64,000 nucleotides of DNA from Variovorax jilinensis (GCF_030316885.1 NZ_JASZYQ010000004.1:124001-188000), one strand, 5' to 3'; positions 25,091-34,861 are shown, numbered from the stretch's first letter. Program-made: numbers and translations. The notes: generated by a model not told the origin, from the sequence alone.

Positions 25091-26106
25091 CGGGAAAACT
25101 CCACCACGCGCGCGCCGTCCGCGGCCAGTGCCGCCTCGCGCTGCGGATCGCCGAGCGCGTAGTGGCAGCGCACCTGGCCGCCCATCCATTCGCGCAGCTC
25201 GGGGCGCACGGCGCGCGAATGTGCGGTGGCGTAGCTGCAGCGGGGCGCGAACAGGCAGCCGGCGGGCCGGTCGTGCATGCCTGGCACCACGCCCGCGATC
25301 GTCGCGAGCCGGCCGGCGCCCGTGCTGCGCTCGGGCAGTGCCGCGAGCAGCGCCGCGGTGTAGGGATGCTGCGGTGCCGCGAACAGCTCGGCCACACCGC
25401 GCTCTTCCATCACCTGGCCCGCATACATCACGGCCACGCGCTGCGCCATCTCGCTCACCACGCCCATGTTGTGCGTGATCAGCACCAGGCCCATGCCGCG
25501 CTCCTTCTGCAGGCTGCGCAGCAGATCGAGGATCTGGGCCTGGATCGTGACGTCGAGCGCAGTGGTCGGTTCGTCTGCAATCAGCAGCTTCGGATTGCAG
25601 GCGATCGCCATCGCGATCATCGCGCGCTGGTTCATGCCGCCCGAGAGCTGATGCGGGAAGGAATCGAGCCGCGTCGAGGCGGCCGGGATGCCTACCTGCT
25701 CCAGCAGTTCGGTGGCGCGCCTTCTCGCCTCGCGCTTGTCGAGGCGCAGATGCAGCCGCAGCGTCTCCATGAGCTGCCAGCCGATCGTGAAGCAGGGGTT
25801 CAGGCTGGTGGTCGGGTCCTGGAAGATCATCGCGACGTCCTTGCCGACCAGCTGGCGCCGCGCGCGGTCGCCGATGCCCAGCAGGTCGTGGCCGTCGAAG
25901 CGCAGGTGCTGCGCGCGCACGCGGCCGGGCCAGCCGATCAGGCCCATGAGCGCCATCATGGTCACGCTCTTGCCGGAGCCCGACTCGCCCACGATGCCCA
26001 GCACCTCGCCCTGCTCGAGCCGAAGGCTGACGCCATCGACCGCATGCAGCGTGCCGCCCTGGGTCGGGAATTCGACGTGGAGGTCGCGGATGTCGAGAAG
26101 CGGCAT
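25087..26106 (-). CDS. dppD: Dipeptide ABC transporter ATP-binding protein DppD
   Basis: First ATPase subunit of the dipeptide importer. The 339 residues begin [20 protein letters not shown] and have Walker [10 protein letters not shown], signature [20 protein letters not shown], Walker [13 protein letters not shown] and a C-terminal extension with [11 protein letters not shown]. It lies 15 bp after dppC and overlaps dppF by 4 bp, in a single run of co-oriented genes. Confidence 0.94.
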   Translation of the reverse strand: MPLLDIRDLHVEFPTQGGTLHAVDGVSLRLEQGEVLGIVGESGSGKSVTMMALMGLIGWPGRVRAQHLRFDGHDLLGIGDRARRQLVGKDVAMIFQDPTTSLNPCFTIGWQLMETLRLHLRLDKREARRRATELLEQVGIPAASTRLDSFPHQLSGGMNQRAMIAMAIACNPKLLIADEPTTALDVTIQAQILDLLRSLQKERGMGLVLITHNMGVVSEMAQRVAVMYAGQVMEERGVAELFAAPQHPYTAALLAALPERSTGAGRLATIAGVVPGMHDRPAGCLFAPRCSYATAHSRAVRPELREWMGGQVRCHYALGDPQREAALAADGARVVEFSR

Positions 26107-26121
26107 GCCGATGGCTCCGTG

Positions 26122-27024
26122 TCAGCGCTTGAGCTTCGGGTCCAGCGCATCGCGCAGCCCGTCGCCGAGGAGATTGAAGGCCAGCACCGCCGCGAGGATC
26201 GCGAGGCCCGGGAAGGTGACGACCCACCAGGCCCGCAGCACGAACTCGCGCGCGTCGGCGAGCATGGTTCCCCATTCGGGCGATGGTGGCTGCGCGCCGA
26301 GGCCCAGGAAGCCGAGCGCCGCGGCATCGAGGATGGCGGTCGAGACGCCGAGCGAGGCCTGCACGATCAGCGGAGCGGCGCAATTGGGCAGCACCTCGCG
26401 GAACATCAGCCGGAGCGTGCCGGCGCCGCTGACGCGCGCGGCCGTCACGTAGTCGCGCGAGACCTCCGAGATGACCGCGGCGCGCGTGATGCGCACGTAG
26501 TGCGGCAGCACCACGATGGCCACCGCAAGCATCGCATTGGTCAGACCCGGCCCGAGGATGGCGACGATCACGATCGCGAGCAGCAGGCTCGGCAGCGTCA
26601 GGATCACGTCCATGAGCCGCATGATCGCGATCTCGAACACGCCGCGGAAGAAGCCCGCCACCAGGCCCAGCGCGATGCCGACCGCGGCCGAGATCGCGAC
26701 CACCGCGACGCCGATCGACAACGACAGCCGGGCGCCGAAGATCAGGCGCGAGAGGATGTCGCGGCCGATCGCGTCGGTGCCGAGCAGATGCGCCCTCGAT
26801 CCGCCCTGCTCCCAGGCCGGCGGCCGCAGGAAGGCCGTGCTGTCGGTGAGGTTCGGCGGATACGGCGCGATCCACGGTGCGAACAGCGCCACCGCGAGCA
26901 GCAGCACGATCACCGCCAGGCCCGCCACGGCTCCGCGGTTGGCCGAGAAGGCGCCCCAGAACTCGCGCCAGGGCCCGGGCGGCGCGGCGTTCCTCTCGAT
27001 CGCCAGGTCGGCGGCGGCGCTCAT
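26122..27024 (-). CDS. dppC: Dipeptide ABC transporter permease DppC
   Basis: Integral membrane permease of the peptide importer. The 300 residues contain an N-terminal helix ([20 protein letters not shown]), the DppC-typical [20 protein letters not shown], and the EAA-like coupling loop [20 protein letters not shown]. Several further membrane helices follow. The start [12 protein letters not shown] overlaps the dppB stop as ATGA. Confidence 0.94.
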   Translation of the reverse strand: MSAAADLAIERNAAPPGPWREFWGAFSANRGAVAGLAVIVLLLAVALFAPWIAPYPPNLTDSTAFLRPPAWEQGGSRAHLLGTDAIGRDILSRLIFGARLSLSIGVAVVAISAAVGIALGLVAGFFRGVFEIAIMRLMDVILTLPSLLLAIVIVAILGPGLTNAMLAVAIVVLPHYVRITRAAVISEVSRDYVTAARVSGAGTLRLMFREVLPNCAAPLIVQASLGVSTAILDAAALGFLGLGAQPPSPEWGTMLADAREFVLRAWWVVTFPGLAILAAVLAFNLLGDGLRDALDPKLKR

Positions 27025-28025
27025 CGCCGGATCCTCGGGTTGATGAGACCGTAGGCCACGTCGACCAGCACGTTGACCGTCATCACGATCACGCCGAGCA
27101 GCAGCATGCCGCCCTGCAGCACCGGATAGTCGCGCCGGCCGATGGCCTCGATCAGCCACTTGCCGACGCCGGGCCACGAGAAGATGGTCTCGGTCAGGAT
27201 GGCCCCCGTGAACAGCACGCCGACCTGCAGCCCGATCACCGTGACCACGGGGATCAGCGCATTGCGCAGCGCATGCAGGCCGATGACGCGCAGCGGCGCG
27301 AGGCCCTTGGCGCGCGCGGTGCGGATGTAGTCCTCGCCCAGCACCTCGAGCATGGCCGAGCGCGTCATGCGCGCGATCACGGCCAGCGTGTTGGTGCCCA
27401 GCACCACGGCCGGCAGGATCAGGTGCAGCACGGCCGAGCCGAAGGCGCCCTTCTCGTCCGACAGCAGCGAATCGATCAGCAGGAAGCCCGTGACCGGCTC
27501 GATGAAGTAGTGCACCGAGATCCGCCCCGACACCGGCGTCCAGCCCAGCTGGACCGAGAAGAACAGGATCAGCAGCAGCCCCCACCAGAAGATCGGCATC
27601 GAGTAGCCGGTGAGCGAAGTCGCCATCACGCCGTGGTCGAACACCGAGTTGCGCTTGACGGCCGCGATGATGCCGGCCGGGATGCCGAACACCAGGGCGA
27701 ACAGGATCGCGCACAGCGCGAGCTCGACGGTGGCCGGAAACAGCGCCATGAACTCGTTCATCACCGGCTCCTGCGTGATCACCGACTTACCGAGATCACC
27801 ATGCAGCACGCGGCTGATGTAGATGCCGTACTGCGTGAACAGCGGCTGGTCGAGCCCGTACTCCTTGAGCAGTGCCGCATGCCGGACGGGATCGATGCCG
27901 CGCTCGCCGGCCAGGGTCTCGATCGGGTCGCCGGGCACCAGCCGGATCAGGAAGAAGGCGAGCAGCGTCATGCCGACGAAGGTCGGCACCAGCAGGCTCG
28001 CGCGGGTCAGGATGAATCGGAACAT
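27021..28025 (-). CDS. dppB: Dipeptide ABC transporter permease DppB
   Basis: Partner permease of DppC. The 334 residues open with [20 protein letters not shown] and the family motif [20 protein letters not shown], and the coupling loop is [20 protein letters not shown]. It is the promoter-proximal gene of the dpp run. A strong 16-bp palindrome separates it from fadD upstream. The ATG is preceded by a G-rich ribosome site only a few bases away. Confidence 0.94.
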   Translation of the reverse strand: MFRFILTRASLLVPTFVGMTLLAFFLIRLVPGDPIETLAGERGIDPVRHAALLKEYGLDQPLFTQYGIYISRVLHGDLGKSVITQEPVMNEFMALFPATVELALCAILFALVFGIPAGIIAAVKRNSVFDHGVMATSLTGYSMPIFWWGLLLILFFSVQLGWTPVSGRISVHYFIEPVTGFLLIDSLLSDEKGAFGSAVLHLILPAVVLGTNTLAVIARMTRSAMLEVLGEDYIRTARAKGLAPLRVIGLHALRNALIPVVTVIGLQVGVLFTGAILTETIFSWPGVGKWLIEAIGRRDYPVLQGGMLLLGVIVMTVNVLVDVAYGLINPRIRR

Positions 28026-28050
28026 TCATCCCCAATATGCAAGAGCGATG

Positions 28051-28066
28051 CCGGGACGCGTCCCGG
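28051..28066. terminator. Hairpin between fadD and dppB
   Basis: CCGGGACGCGTCCCGG is a perfect palindrome (7-bp arms, 2-base centre) in the 73-bp spacer after fadD. It could end fadD transcripts on the minus strand, but only a weak T-containing tail follows (CATCGCTCTT). Confidence 0.4.
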
Positions 28067-28098
28067 GCCGAACCCTTAGAACCTGCGGGTGACGCCGC

Positions 28099-29778
28099 CT
28101 ACTTCTTCTGGTCGCGCAGCTCGCGCCGCAGGATCTTCCCGACCGGCGTCTTGGGCAGGTCGGTGCGGAACTCGATCACGCGCGGCTGCTTGTAGCCCGT
28201 GAGGTTGGCGCGGGCATGCGCCTTCACCTGCGCCTCGGTGAGCTCGGGGTCCTTCTTGACGATCACGAGCTTCACGGTCTCGCCGGTCTTGTCGTCCGCG
28301 ATGCCGACGGCCGCGCATTCGAGCACGCCGGGCAGCTGCGCCATCACGTCCTCGATCTCGTTCGGATAGACGTTGAAACCCGACACCACGATCATGTCCT
28401 TCTTGCGGTCCACGATCTTGAAGTAGCCGCGCTCGTCCTCGATGGCGATGTCGCCGGTCTTGAAGTAGCCGTCGGGCGTCATCGCCTTGGCGGTCTCGTC
28501 GGGCCGCTGCCAGTAGCCGGCCATCACCTGCGGCCCGCGCACCGCGAGCTCGCCCGACTGTCCCGCCGGCAGGTCGTTGCCGTCGTCGTCGATCACCTTG
28601 ACCTCGGTGCTCGGCAAGGGCACGCCGATGGTGCCGGTGAAGGCCGTGCTGGTGGTCGGGTTGCAGGTCACCGAGGGCGAGGTCTCCGACAGGCCGTAGC
28701 CCTCGCAGATCGGGCAGCCGGTCTTCTCGAGCCAGAGCTTGGCGACCGCGCCCTGCACCGCCATGCCGCCGCCGACCGAGACCTTGAGGTTGCTCCAGTT
28801 CACGGTGCCGAAGTCCGGATGGTTGGCGAGGCCGTTGAACAGCGTGTTGACCGCCGGGAAGCTGTGGAAGGTGTGCTTCGAGAGCTCCTTGAGCACCGCG
28901 GGGATGTCGCGCGGATTCGGGATCAGGATCAGCTTGCCGCCGGTGCGCATGCTCAGCATCATGTTCACCGTGAAGGCGAAGATGTGATAGAGCGGCAGCG
29001 CGCAGATGCTGGTGGGCTGCTCGCTGGCCGGCACCTTCTGCATCACGGGGTCGTTCCAGGCCTCGGACTGCAGCACGTTGGCGATCACGTTGCGGTTGAG
29101 CAGCACCGCACCCTTCGACACGCCCGTGGTACCGCCCGTGTATTGCAGCACCGCGACATCGTCGGGACCGAGCTTGGGCGCCTGCAGCGTGCGCGTCGCA
29201 CCTTTTTCGAGCGCGTCGTTGAAGCGCACCGCGCCCGGCAGCGTGAACGCCGGCACCATCTTCTTGACGCTGCGCACCACGTAGTTCACCAGCGCGCCCT
29301 TGAGCAGGCCGAGCCGGTCGCCCATCGAGGCCAGCACGATGTGCTTCACCGACGTGGCCGCCAGGCACTGCTGCAGCGTGGTGCCGAAGTTCTCCATCAG
29401 CACGATCGCGGTGGTGGCCGAGTCCTTGAGCTGGTGCTCGAGCTCGCGCGGCGTGTAGAGCGGGTTGACGTTGACCACGATCATGCCGGCGCGCAGCGTG
29501 CCGGCCACTGCGATCGGGTACTGCGGGCAGTTCGGCATCATGATCGCGACGCGATCGCCCTTGGCGAGGCCCAGGCCCTGCAGGTAGGCGGCGAAGGCGC
29601 GGCTCTGGTGGTCGACCTCGGCGTAGCTCAGGTCCTTGCCCATGAAGCTGTAGGCCGTGCGGTCGGCGTACTTGGTGAAGCTCTCTTCCATCAGCGCGAC
29701 CAGCGAGGTGTAGCGCGAGGCATCGATGTCGGCGGGCACGCCTTGCGGGTAGCTGCCGAGCCAGGGTCGATCAATCAC
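28099..29778 (-). CDS. fadD: Long-chain acyl-CoA synthetase
   Basis: Activates fatty acids to acyl-CoA with ATP, at the inner face of the membrane. The 559 residues include the AMP-binding signature YTGGTTGVSKGA (213-224), EGYGLSETSP, the GYFKTGDIA motif, and the C-terminal catalytic lysine region LPKTPVGKILRRELRD. The start is GTG at 29778 (MIDRPWLGSYPQGVP), chosen because GGAG lies about eight bases upstream and family similarity begins there. The frame is open 66 bases further without conserved sequence. Confidence 0.93.
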   Translation of the reverse strand: MIDRPWLGSYPQGVPADIDASRYTSLVALMEESFTKYADRTAYSFMGKDLSYAEVDHQSRAFAAYLQGLGLAKGDRVAIMMPNCPQYPIAVAGTLRAGMIVVNVNPLYTPRELEHQLKDSATTAIVLMENFGTTLQQCLAATSVKHIVLASMGDRLGLLKGALVNYVVRSVKKMVPAFTLPGAVRFNDALEKGATRTLQAPKLGPDDVAVLQYTGGTTGVSKGAVLLNRNVIANVLQSEAWNDPVMQKVPASEQPTSICALPLYHIFAFTVNMMLSMRTGGKLILIPNPRDIPAVLKELSKHTFHSFPAVNTLFNGLANHPDFGTVNWSNLKVSVGGGMAVQGAVAKLWLEKTGCPICEGYGLSETSPSVTCNPTTSTAFTGTIGVPLPSTEVKVIDDDGNDLPAGQSGELAVRGPQVMAGYWQRPDETAKAMTPDGYFKTGDIAIEDERGYFKIVDRKKDMIVVSGFNVYPNEIEDVMAQLPGVLECAAVGIADDKTGETVKLVIVKKDPELTEAQVKAHARANLTGYKQPRVIEFRTDLPKTPVGKILRRELRDQKK

Positions 29779-29848
29779 TGTGTGTCTCCGAAGCGAAATC
29801 TTGGGGTGGGAAATTCTGACGCGATCGTAACTTGACAGCCGCACGTGT

Positions 29849-29876
29849 CACGGGCCGCGACACTGCGCGGCCCGTG
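29849..29876. terminator. Strong hairpin between pntB and fadD
   Basis: CACGGGCCGCG (29849-29859) and CGCGGCCCGTG (29866-29876) form a perfect 11-bp stem with a 6-base loop, 25 bp after the pntB stop on the minus strand. It is a likely end for the pnt transcript. No T-run follows, so termination may need Rho, or the stem may protect the mRNA end. Confidence 0.5.
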
Positions 29877-29901
29877 GTCTTCGAAAGCGGCGCGCCGAGG
29901 G

Positions 29902-31389
29902 CTACTCGATCGCCTTGGCCATGTCCTCGACCACCTTCTTGGCGTCGCCGAAGACCATCATGGTCTTGTCCATGTAGAACAGCTCGTTGTCCAGGCCCGC
30001 GTAGCCCGCGGCCATCGAGCGCTTGTTGACGATCACGGTCTTGGCCTTGTAGGCCTCGAGGATCGGCATGCCGTAGATCGGCGTGCCCTTCTGCAGCGCG
30101 GCGGGGTTCACGACGTCGTTGGCGCCCAGGATGATCGCGACGTCGACCTGGCCGAACTCGCCGTTGATGTCTTCCATCTCGAACACCTGGTCATACGGCA
30201 CCTCGGCCTCCGCCAGCAGCACGTTCATGTGGCCCGGCATGCGACCGGCCACCGGATGGATCGCGTACTTCACCGTCACGCCGTGCTCGGTGAGCTTGGC
30301 GGCCAGTTCCTTCACCGCGTGCTGGGCGCGCGCCACCGCCAGGCCGTAGCCCGGCACGATCACCACCGTCTCGGCGTTGGAGAGCACGAAGGCGGCGTCG
30401 TCGGCGCTGCCGCTCTTCACGGGGCGCTGCTCCTTGGCCGCGCCGCCGGCCGTGGCCGTCTCGCCGCCGAAGCCGCCCAGGATCACGTTGAAGAACGAGC
30501 GGTTCATCGCCTTGCACATGATGTAGCTCAGGATCGCGCCCGAGGAGCCCACCAGCGAACCGGCCACGATCAGCATCGCGTTGTTGAGGCTGAAGCCGAT
30601 GCCCGCGGCCGCCCAGCCCGAGTAGCTGTTGAGCATCGACACCACCACCGGCATGTCGGCGCCGCCGATCGGGATGATGATCAGCACGCCCATCACGAAG
30701 GCCAGCACCAGCATCGCGAAGAAGGCGGTCCAGCTCTCGGTGGCGACGAACAGCAGGCCCAGGCCGATGGTCACGAGGCCGAGGATCAGGTTCAGCATGT
30801 GCTGGCCCTTGAACTGCACCGGCGCGCCCTGGAACAGGCGGAACTTGTACTTGCCCGAGAGCTTGCCGAAGGCGATGACCGAGCCGCTGAAGGTGATCGC
30901 ACCGATGGCCGCGCCCAGGAACAGCTCGAGCCGGTTGCCGTAGGGAATCGGATAGCGCAGGAAGCCGTCGACCACCACCGCGCCTTCGGGCGTCTGGATG
31001 CCGACCGCGGCCGCCACCGGCAGCGCCGTGATGCCGAAGGCCCAGGGCTCGACCACCGCGGCGACGCCGATGAAGACGGCGGCCAGGCCGATCATGCTGT
31101 GGAAGAAGGCCACGAGCTCGGGCATCGCGGTCATCTCGACCGTCTTGGCGCGGTAGGCGCCGTAGCCGCCGCCGACCACCAGGCCCAGCAGCACCCAGCC
31201 CAGGCCGACCATGCGGCCGCCCGAGAGCGTGACGATCAGCGCCGCGGTAGTCAGCACGGCGATCGCCATGCCCACCATGCCGAACACGTTGCCGCGGATC
31301 GAGGTGGTGGGATGGCTCAGGCCCTTCAGTGCCTGGATGAAGCAGACGCTGGCGATCAGGTACAGCAGCGTGACGACATTCATGCTCAT
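29902..31389 (-). CDS. pntB: NAD(P) transhydrogenase subunit beta
   Basis: Membrane and NADP(H)-binding subunit of the proton-translocating transhydrogenase, which makes NADPH from NADH using the proton gradient. The 495 residues comprise an N-terminal block of about eight helices (starting VVTLLYLIASVCFIQALKGL) and a C-terminal Rossmann domain with VIVPGYGLAVARAQHAVKEL, EMEDINGEFGQVDVAIILGA and KRSMAAGYAGLDN. It overlaps pntAB by 4 bp (ATGA at 31386-31389). Confidence 0.96.
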   Translation of the reverse strand: MSMNVVTLLYLIASVCFIQALKGLSHPTTSIRGNVFGMVGMAIAVLTTAALIVTLSGGRMVGLGWVLLGLVVGGGYGAYRAKTVEMTAMPELVAFFHSMIGLAAVFIGVAAVVEPWAFGITALPVAAAVGIQTPEGAVVVDGFLRYPIPYGNRLELFLGAAIGAITFSGSVIAFGKLSGKYKFRLFQGAPVQFKGQHMLNLILGLVTIGLGLLFVATESWTAFFAMLVLAFVMGVLIIIPIGGADMPVVVSMLNSYSGWAAAGIGFSLNNAMLIVAGSLVGSSGAILSYIMCKAMNRSFFNVILGGFGGETATAGGAAKEQRPVKSGSADDAAFVLSNAETVVIVPGYGLAVARAQHAVKELAAKLTEHGVTVKYAIHPVAGRMPGHMNVLLAEAEVPYDQVFEMEDINGEFGQVDVAIILGANDVVNPAALQKGTPIYGMPILEAYKAKTVIVNKRSMAAGYAGLDNELFYMDKTMMVFGDAKKVVEDMAKAIE

Positions 31390-31715
31390 GCTGCATTCCC
31401 CTTGTCACCCACGGGCGCGGCCTTCTTGTCCTTCTTCCGGAACATCTCGAGCATGCGCCGCGTGACCAGGAAGCCACCGAAGACGTTGACCGCCGCCAGC
31501 GCAACGGCCAGCACGCCCATGGTCTTGCCCAGGGTGGTCTCGGTCAGTGCGGCCGCGAGCATCGCGCCCACGATCACGATCGCCGAGATCGCGTTGGTGA
31601 CCGCCATCAGCGGCGTGTGCAGCGCCGGCGTGACGGTCCACACGACGTGGTAGCCGACGTAGATCGCCAGCACGAAGATGATGAGGTTGATGACGGTATG
31701 GGATACGGGGTCCAT
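31386..31715 (-). CDS. pntAB: NAD(P) transhydrogenase subunit alpha, membrane part
   Basis: Small membrane piece of the alpha subunit: 109 residues with about three helices (NLIIFVLAIYVGYHVVWTV; AISAIVIVGAMLAAALTE; MGVLAVALAAVNVFGGFLV). In E. coli this is fused to the NAD-binding part; here alpha is split into two genes, as in many alpha- and betaproteobacteria. It follows pntAA after 48 bp and overlaps pntB. Confidence 0.93.
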   Translation of the reverse strand: MDPVSHTVINLIIFVLAIYVGYHVVWTVTPALHTPLMAVTNAISAIVIVGAMLAAALTETTLGKTMGVLAVALAAVNVFGGFLVTRRMLEMFRKKDKKAAPVGDKGNAA

Positions 31716-31763
31716 GGCTGCTCCTCGCTGATGTCGCTTGTTCGCTGTTCGCTTTTCTGACGT

Positions 31764-32897
31764 CTACTTGCGCGTGACCTGGCCGTCCTGCGCCATCCGG
31801 CAGGCGGCGACGATGTCGTCCTCGAGGTCGATCTTGAGCGTGCCTTCCTTGGCCACGATCAGCTTGAGGAAGTCCAGCACGTTGCGCGCATAGAGCGACG
31901 ACGCATCGGCCGCCACCAGCGCCGCCAGGTTGGTCTCGCCGACGATGGTCACGCCGTGCTTGACCACCGTCCTGTCGGCCTCCGACAGCGGGCAGTTGCC
32001 GCCGATGCCATCGGGGCCCTTGCCGGCCGCGATGTCGACGATCACCGAACCCGGCTTCATCGACTTGACCATGTCCTCGGTGATCAACGTGGGCGCCGCG
32101 CGGCCCGGGATCAGCGCCGTGCTGATGACGATGTCGGCGAGCGCGACGCGCTTGGCCACTTCCACCTGCTGGCGCGCCAGCCAGCTCGGCGGCATCGGCT
32201 TGGCGTAGCCGCCGACGCCGACCGCGGCTTCCTTCTCCTCGTCGGTGTCGTAGGACACCTCGATGAACTTGCCGCCCAGCGACTCGATCTGTTCCTTGAC
32301 CGAGGGGCGCACGTCGGAGGCCTCGATCACCGCGCCCAGGCGCTTGGCAGTGGCGATGGCCTGAAGGCCGGCCACGCCGACGCCGAGGATCACGACGCGC
32401 GCGGCCTTCACGGTGCCGGCCGCGGTCATCAGCATCGGGAAGAAGCGCTGGTACTTGTCGGCCGCGATCATCACCGCCTTGTAGCCGGCGATGTTGGCCT
32501 GGGAAGAGAGGACGTCCATGCTCTGCGCGCGCGTGGTGCGCGGCGCGGCCTCGAGCGCGAAGGCCGTGAGCCCGGCCGTGGCCAGGCGCTGCAGACCCGC
32601 GGCATCGAAGGGGTTGAGCATGCCGATGAGCACCGTGCCGGGCTTCATGAGGGCGCATTCGCGCTCGTCGGGGCTGCGCACCTTGAGCACGATGTCGGCG
32701 GCGAAGGCGCCTGCGGCATCGGCGCTGATCTCGGCGCCGGCGGCCTGGTAGGCCGCATCGGTCACGCTGGCCGCCACGCCGGCGCCCGATTGCACCCGCA
32801 CCACGTGGCCCTGGGCCACGAGTTTCTTCGCGGTCTCGGGGGTGACGGCGACTCGGGCTTCGCCTGGCACAGTTTCGACCGGCACGCCTATCAGCAT
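31764..32897 (-). CDS. pntAA: NAD(P) transhydrogenase subunit alpha, NAD-binding part
   Basis: NAD(H)-binding domain of the transhydrogenase. The 377 residues begin MLIGVPVETVPGEARVAVTP and carry VVILGVGVAGLQAIATAKRL, the family-typical RAAPTLITEDMVKSMKPGSV and VDIAAGKGPDGIGGNCPLSE. It belongs to the alanine dehydrogenase/PNT family but, with pntAB and pntB following, is clearly the transhydrogenase. It is first in the pnt operon, divergent from the response regulator. Confidence 0.96.
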   Translation of the reverse strand: MLIGVPVETVPGEARVAVTPETAKKLVAQGHVVRVQSGAGVAASVTDAAYQAAGAEISADAAGAFAADIVLKVRSPDERECALMKPGTVLIGMLNPFDAAGLQRLATAGLTAFALEAAPRTTRAQSMDVLSSQANIAGYKAVMIAADKYQRFFPMLMTAAGTVKAARVVILGVGVAGLQAIATAKRLGAVIEASDVRPSVKEQIESLGGKFIEVSYDTDEEKEAAVGVGGYAKPMPPSWLARQQVEVAKRVALADIVISTALIPGRAAPTLITEDMVKSMKPGSVIVDIAAGKGPDGIGGNCPLSEADRTVVKHGVTIVGETNLAALVAADASSLYARNVLDFLKLIVAKEGTLKIDLEDDIVAACRMAQDGQVTRK

Positions 32898-33019
32898 GGA
32901 CTTCTCCTCAGGGCTGCATTTTGAAATTCGCGCGAGCTTACCCGAAGATGACAGCCGGACCGCGTCGCCTGGATGGCAGCTGCGGGCCGGTCCCCAGGGT
33001 GCCCCGGACAGGCGTTCTT

Positions 33020-33036
33020 GCTATCGAATTCATAGC
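33020..33036. repeat. GCTATC palindrome, copy 2
   Basis: GCTATCGAATTCATAGC lies in the 234-bp spacer between pntAA and the response regulator. It matches the element at 18248-18264 at 16 of 17 positions and keeps 5-bp outer arms. It may be a small dispersed repeat; a regulatory role is not shown. Confidence 0.6.
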
Positions 33037-33131
33037 ATCGGATGCCCTTTCGCCCTATGTACACTGTGGCCGGGGATGACCGGCGCACAGATCGCCGGCT
33101 TCCCGCAACAACGAGATTCAGGGGGAAGGAA

Positions 33132-33860
33132 ATGCGAATAGCTGCACTCGATGACGAGGCGCATCAGCTCGAGCTGATTCGCCACAGCATGGAAGTCATA
33201 GGCCACGAATGCCATGGCTTCGCCCGTGGAAAGTCGCTGCTGCGCGACCTTCACCGCGAGACCTACGACCTGCTGGTCCTCGACTGGGCCCTGCCCGACA
33301 TCGAGGGCCCGAGTCTTTGCCAGACCATACGCACGGACCTCAACAGTTCGCTGCCGATCCTGTTCCTGACCAACCGGCGCGAGGAAAAGGACCTGGTCGA
33401 AGGCCTCGCCGCCGGTGCGGACGACTTCATGGCCAAACCGATCCGCGTGAGCGAGCTGCAGGCGCGCGTGCATGCGTTGCTGCGCCGCGCCTACCCGGCC
33501 CGGCAGGACAGCGCGCTGAGCTTTCGCGCCTATCGCTTCCATCCCTCGACCCGCACGCTGCGCATCGACGGCCGGCTGGTCGATCTGAGCCGGCGCGAGT
33601 ACGAACTGGCGCTGTTCCTGTTCCAGAACCTGGGCCGGCTGCTGTCGCGCGAACACCTGCGCGAAGCGATCTGGGGCATCGGCACGGACACGCCCTCGCG
33701 TTCGCTCGACACCCACATCTCGCGTCTGCGCGTGAAGCTCGACCTGCAGCCGTCGAACGGATTCCTGCTGTCCGCGGTCTACGGCCTCGGCTACCGGCTG
33801 GAACCGCTCGAGGGCGACCAGCCCGCCGCGCAGCACGCGATTTCCACGCGCATCGAGTGA
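33132..33860 (+). CDS. OmpR-family response regulator
   Basis: A DNA-binding two-component regulator of 242 residues. The receiver domain has acidic pocket residues D7-D8, phospho-acceptor D51 (VLDWALPD) and K102 (MAKPI). The C-terminal winged helix (about 140-230) includes VDLSRREYELALFLFQNLGR and RSLDTHISRLRVKL. The ATG at 33132 follows GGAAGGA, which decides the start against an in-frame ATG 90 bases upstream. It overlaps the downstream kinase-like gene as GTGA. Its target genes are unknown. Confidence 0.92.
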   Translation: MRIAALDDEAHQLELIRHSMEVIGHECHGFARGKSLLRDLHRETYDLLVLDWALPDIEGPSLCQTIRTDLNSSLPILFLTNRREEKDLVEGLAAGADDFMAKPIRVSELQARVHALLRRAYPARQDSALSFRAYRFHPSTRTLRIDGRLVDLSRREYELALFLFQNLGRLLSREHLREAIWGIGTDTPSRSLDTHISRLRVKLDLQPSNGFLLSAVYGLGYRLEPLEGDQPAAQHAISTRIE

Positions 33861-34855
33861 GCGCCGGCTGGGGTCCGGCACGCGATGCTCCCGCGCGCAG
33901 CGATGGGCAGCGCCTGCCGGACGACGCGATCCTCCGCGTCGATTCGCACGGGTGCCTGGCCACTGCCAATGCGGCTGCGCAGCGCCTTTGGGGGCATCAC
34001 CCCGACGAGCTCCTCGGGCAACCGGTGCAGCCGCTGCTCGACGGCCTCGGCCTGCGCTGGCGCGACGGCGGCGAGGCGCTGCGGCTGTCGGAAGCGTCCG
34101 AGCCGATCGCGGGCGAAGCCGAGGATGAATGCGGTCGCCGCCTGCTGCTGCGCTGCCTGCCGCTGCCGCACGGCATCGGCGCCGCCGGCGGCCACTGGCT
34201 GGTCGTGACCGATCTCACGGCGCTGCGGCAGGCCGAGCGGCAGCGCGACGAGGCGCTGCGCTTCCTCGCGCACGACGGCCGCCAGCCGGGTGCCGCGATC
34301 CTCGGCATGCTCGAGCTGGCGCGCGAGCGGCCGGCCGCCTTTCCGGACGACAGCCTGCAGGCCGCCATCGCGCACGAGGCACGCGACGGCCTCGATCGCT
34401 GCGAGCGCTTCGTCGCCACCGCGCGGGCCGAGACGCGGCCACTGCACGTCGAGCCGCTGGATCTGGGCGCCACGCTGCAGCTGGTGGTCGATGCGGCCTG
34501 GGCTGCGGCGCGCGAGCGGCGGGTGGCCGTGCGCTGCATCGCGCCACAGGCAGACGCGCCGTGCATGGCCGACCGTGGGCTGATGACGCGCGCGCTCGGC
34601 GAGCTGCTGGACACGGGCATCCTGCATTCAACGACCGGGTCGACCCTGCGCTGCGGCGTGTCGCACGAGAAGGGCGCCCGATGGGGCGTCTGGTTCGAGG
34701 CAATGCCAGCCGCTGCAGCGGCGGCGCTAGAGTCGCGGCTGGTCCGCAGCGTGGCGCTGCGCCACGGCGGAAGCCTCGAGACCGCACCGGCCGCCGACGG
34801 CAGCACGGTGGTCGTCACGCTGCTGCTGCCCCGCACCGTTCCACAGGAGCCCTGA
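33857..34855 (+). CDS. PAS/histidine-kinase-like protein with degenerate ATPase region
   Basis: A 332-residue predicted cytoplasmic protein. Residues about 20-120 look like a PAS sensor domain (AILRVDSHGCLATANAAAQR). FLAHDGRQP around H139 matches the phosphorylated H-box. The C-terminal end (ALRHGGSLETA, then STVVVTLLLP) matches the end of a HATPase domain. The N-box position is LLDTGILHS, with Asp252 where kinases have Asn, and no DxGxG or GLGL box can be seen. It may be an inactive or phosphatase-type partner of the upstream regulator. GTG at 33857 overlaps that gene. No membrane segment is visible. Confidence 0.7.
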   Translation: MSAGWGPARDAPARSDGQRLPDDAILRVDSHGCLATANAAAQRLWGHHPDELLGQPVQPLLDGLGLRWRDGGEALRLSEASEPIAGEAEDECGRRLLLRCLPLPHGIGAAGGHWLVVTDLTALRQAERQRDEALRFLAHDGRQPGAAILGMLELARERPAAFPDDSLQAAIAHEARDGLDRCERFVATARAETRPLHVEPLDLGATLQLVVDAAWAAARERRVAVRCIAPQADAPCMADRGLMTRALGELLDTGILHSTTGSTLRCGVSHEKGARWGVWFEAMPAAAAAALESRLVRSVALRHGGSLETAPAADGSTVVVTLLLPRTVPQEP

Positions 34856-34861
34856 AGACCC

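Noticed and set aside
24074..26875. A 933-codon open frame that looks like a DppD-DppF-containing fusion
   Set aside because: The upstream two thirds are a shadow frame over dppD and dppC; true dppD and dppC are in other frames with full family motifs, and dppF starts at 25090 with an ATGA overlap.
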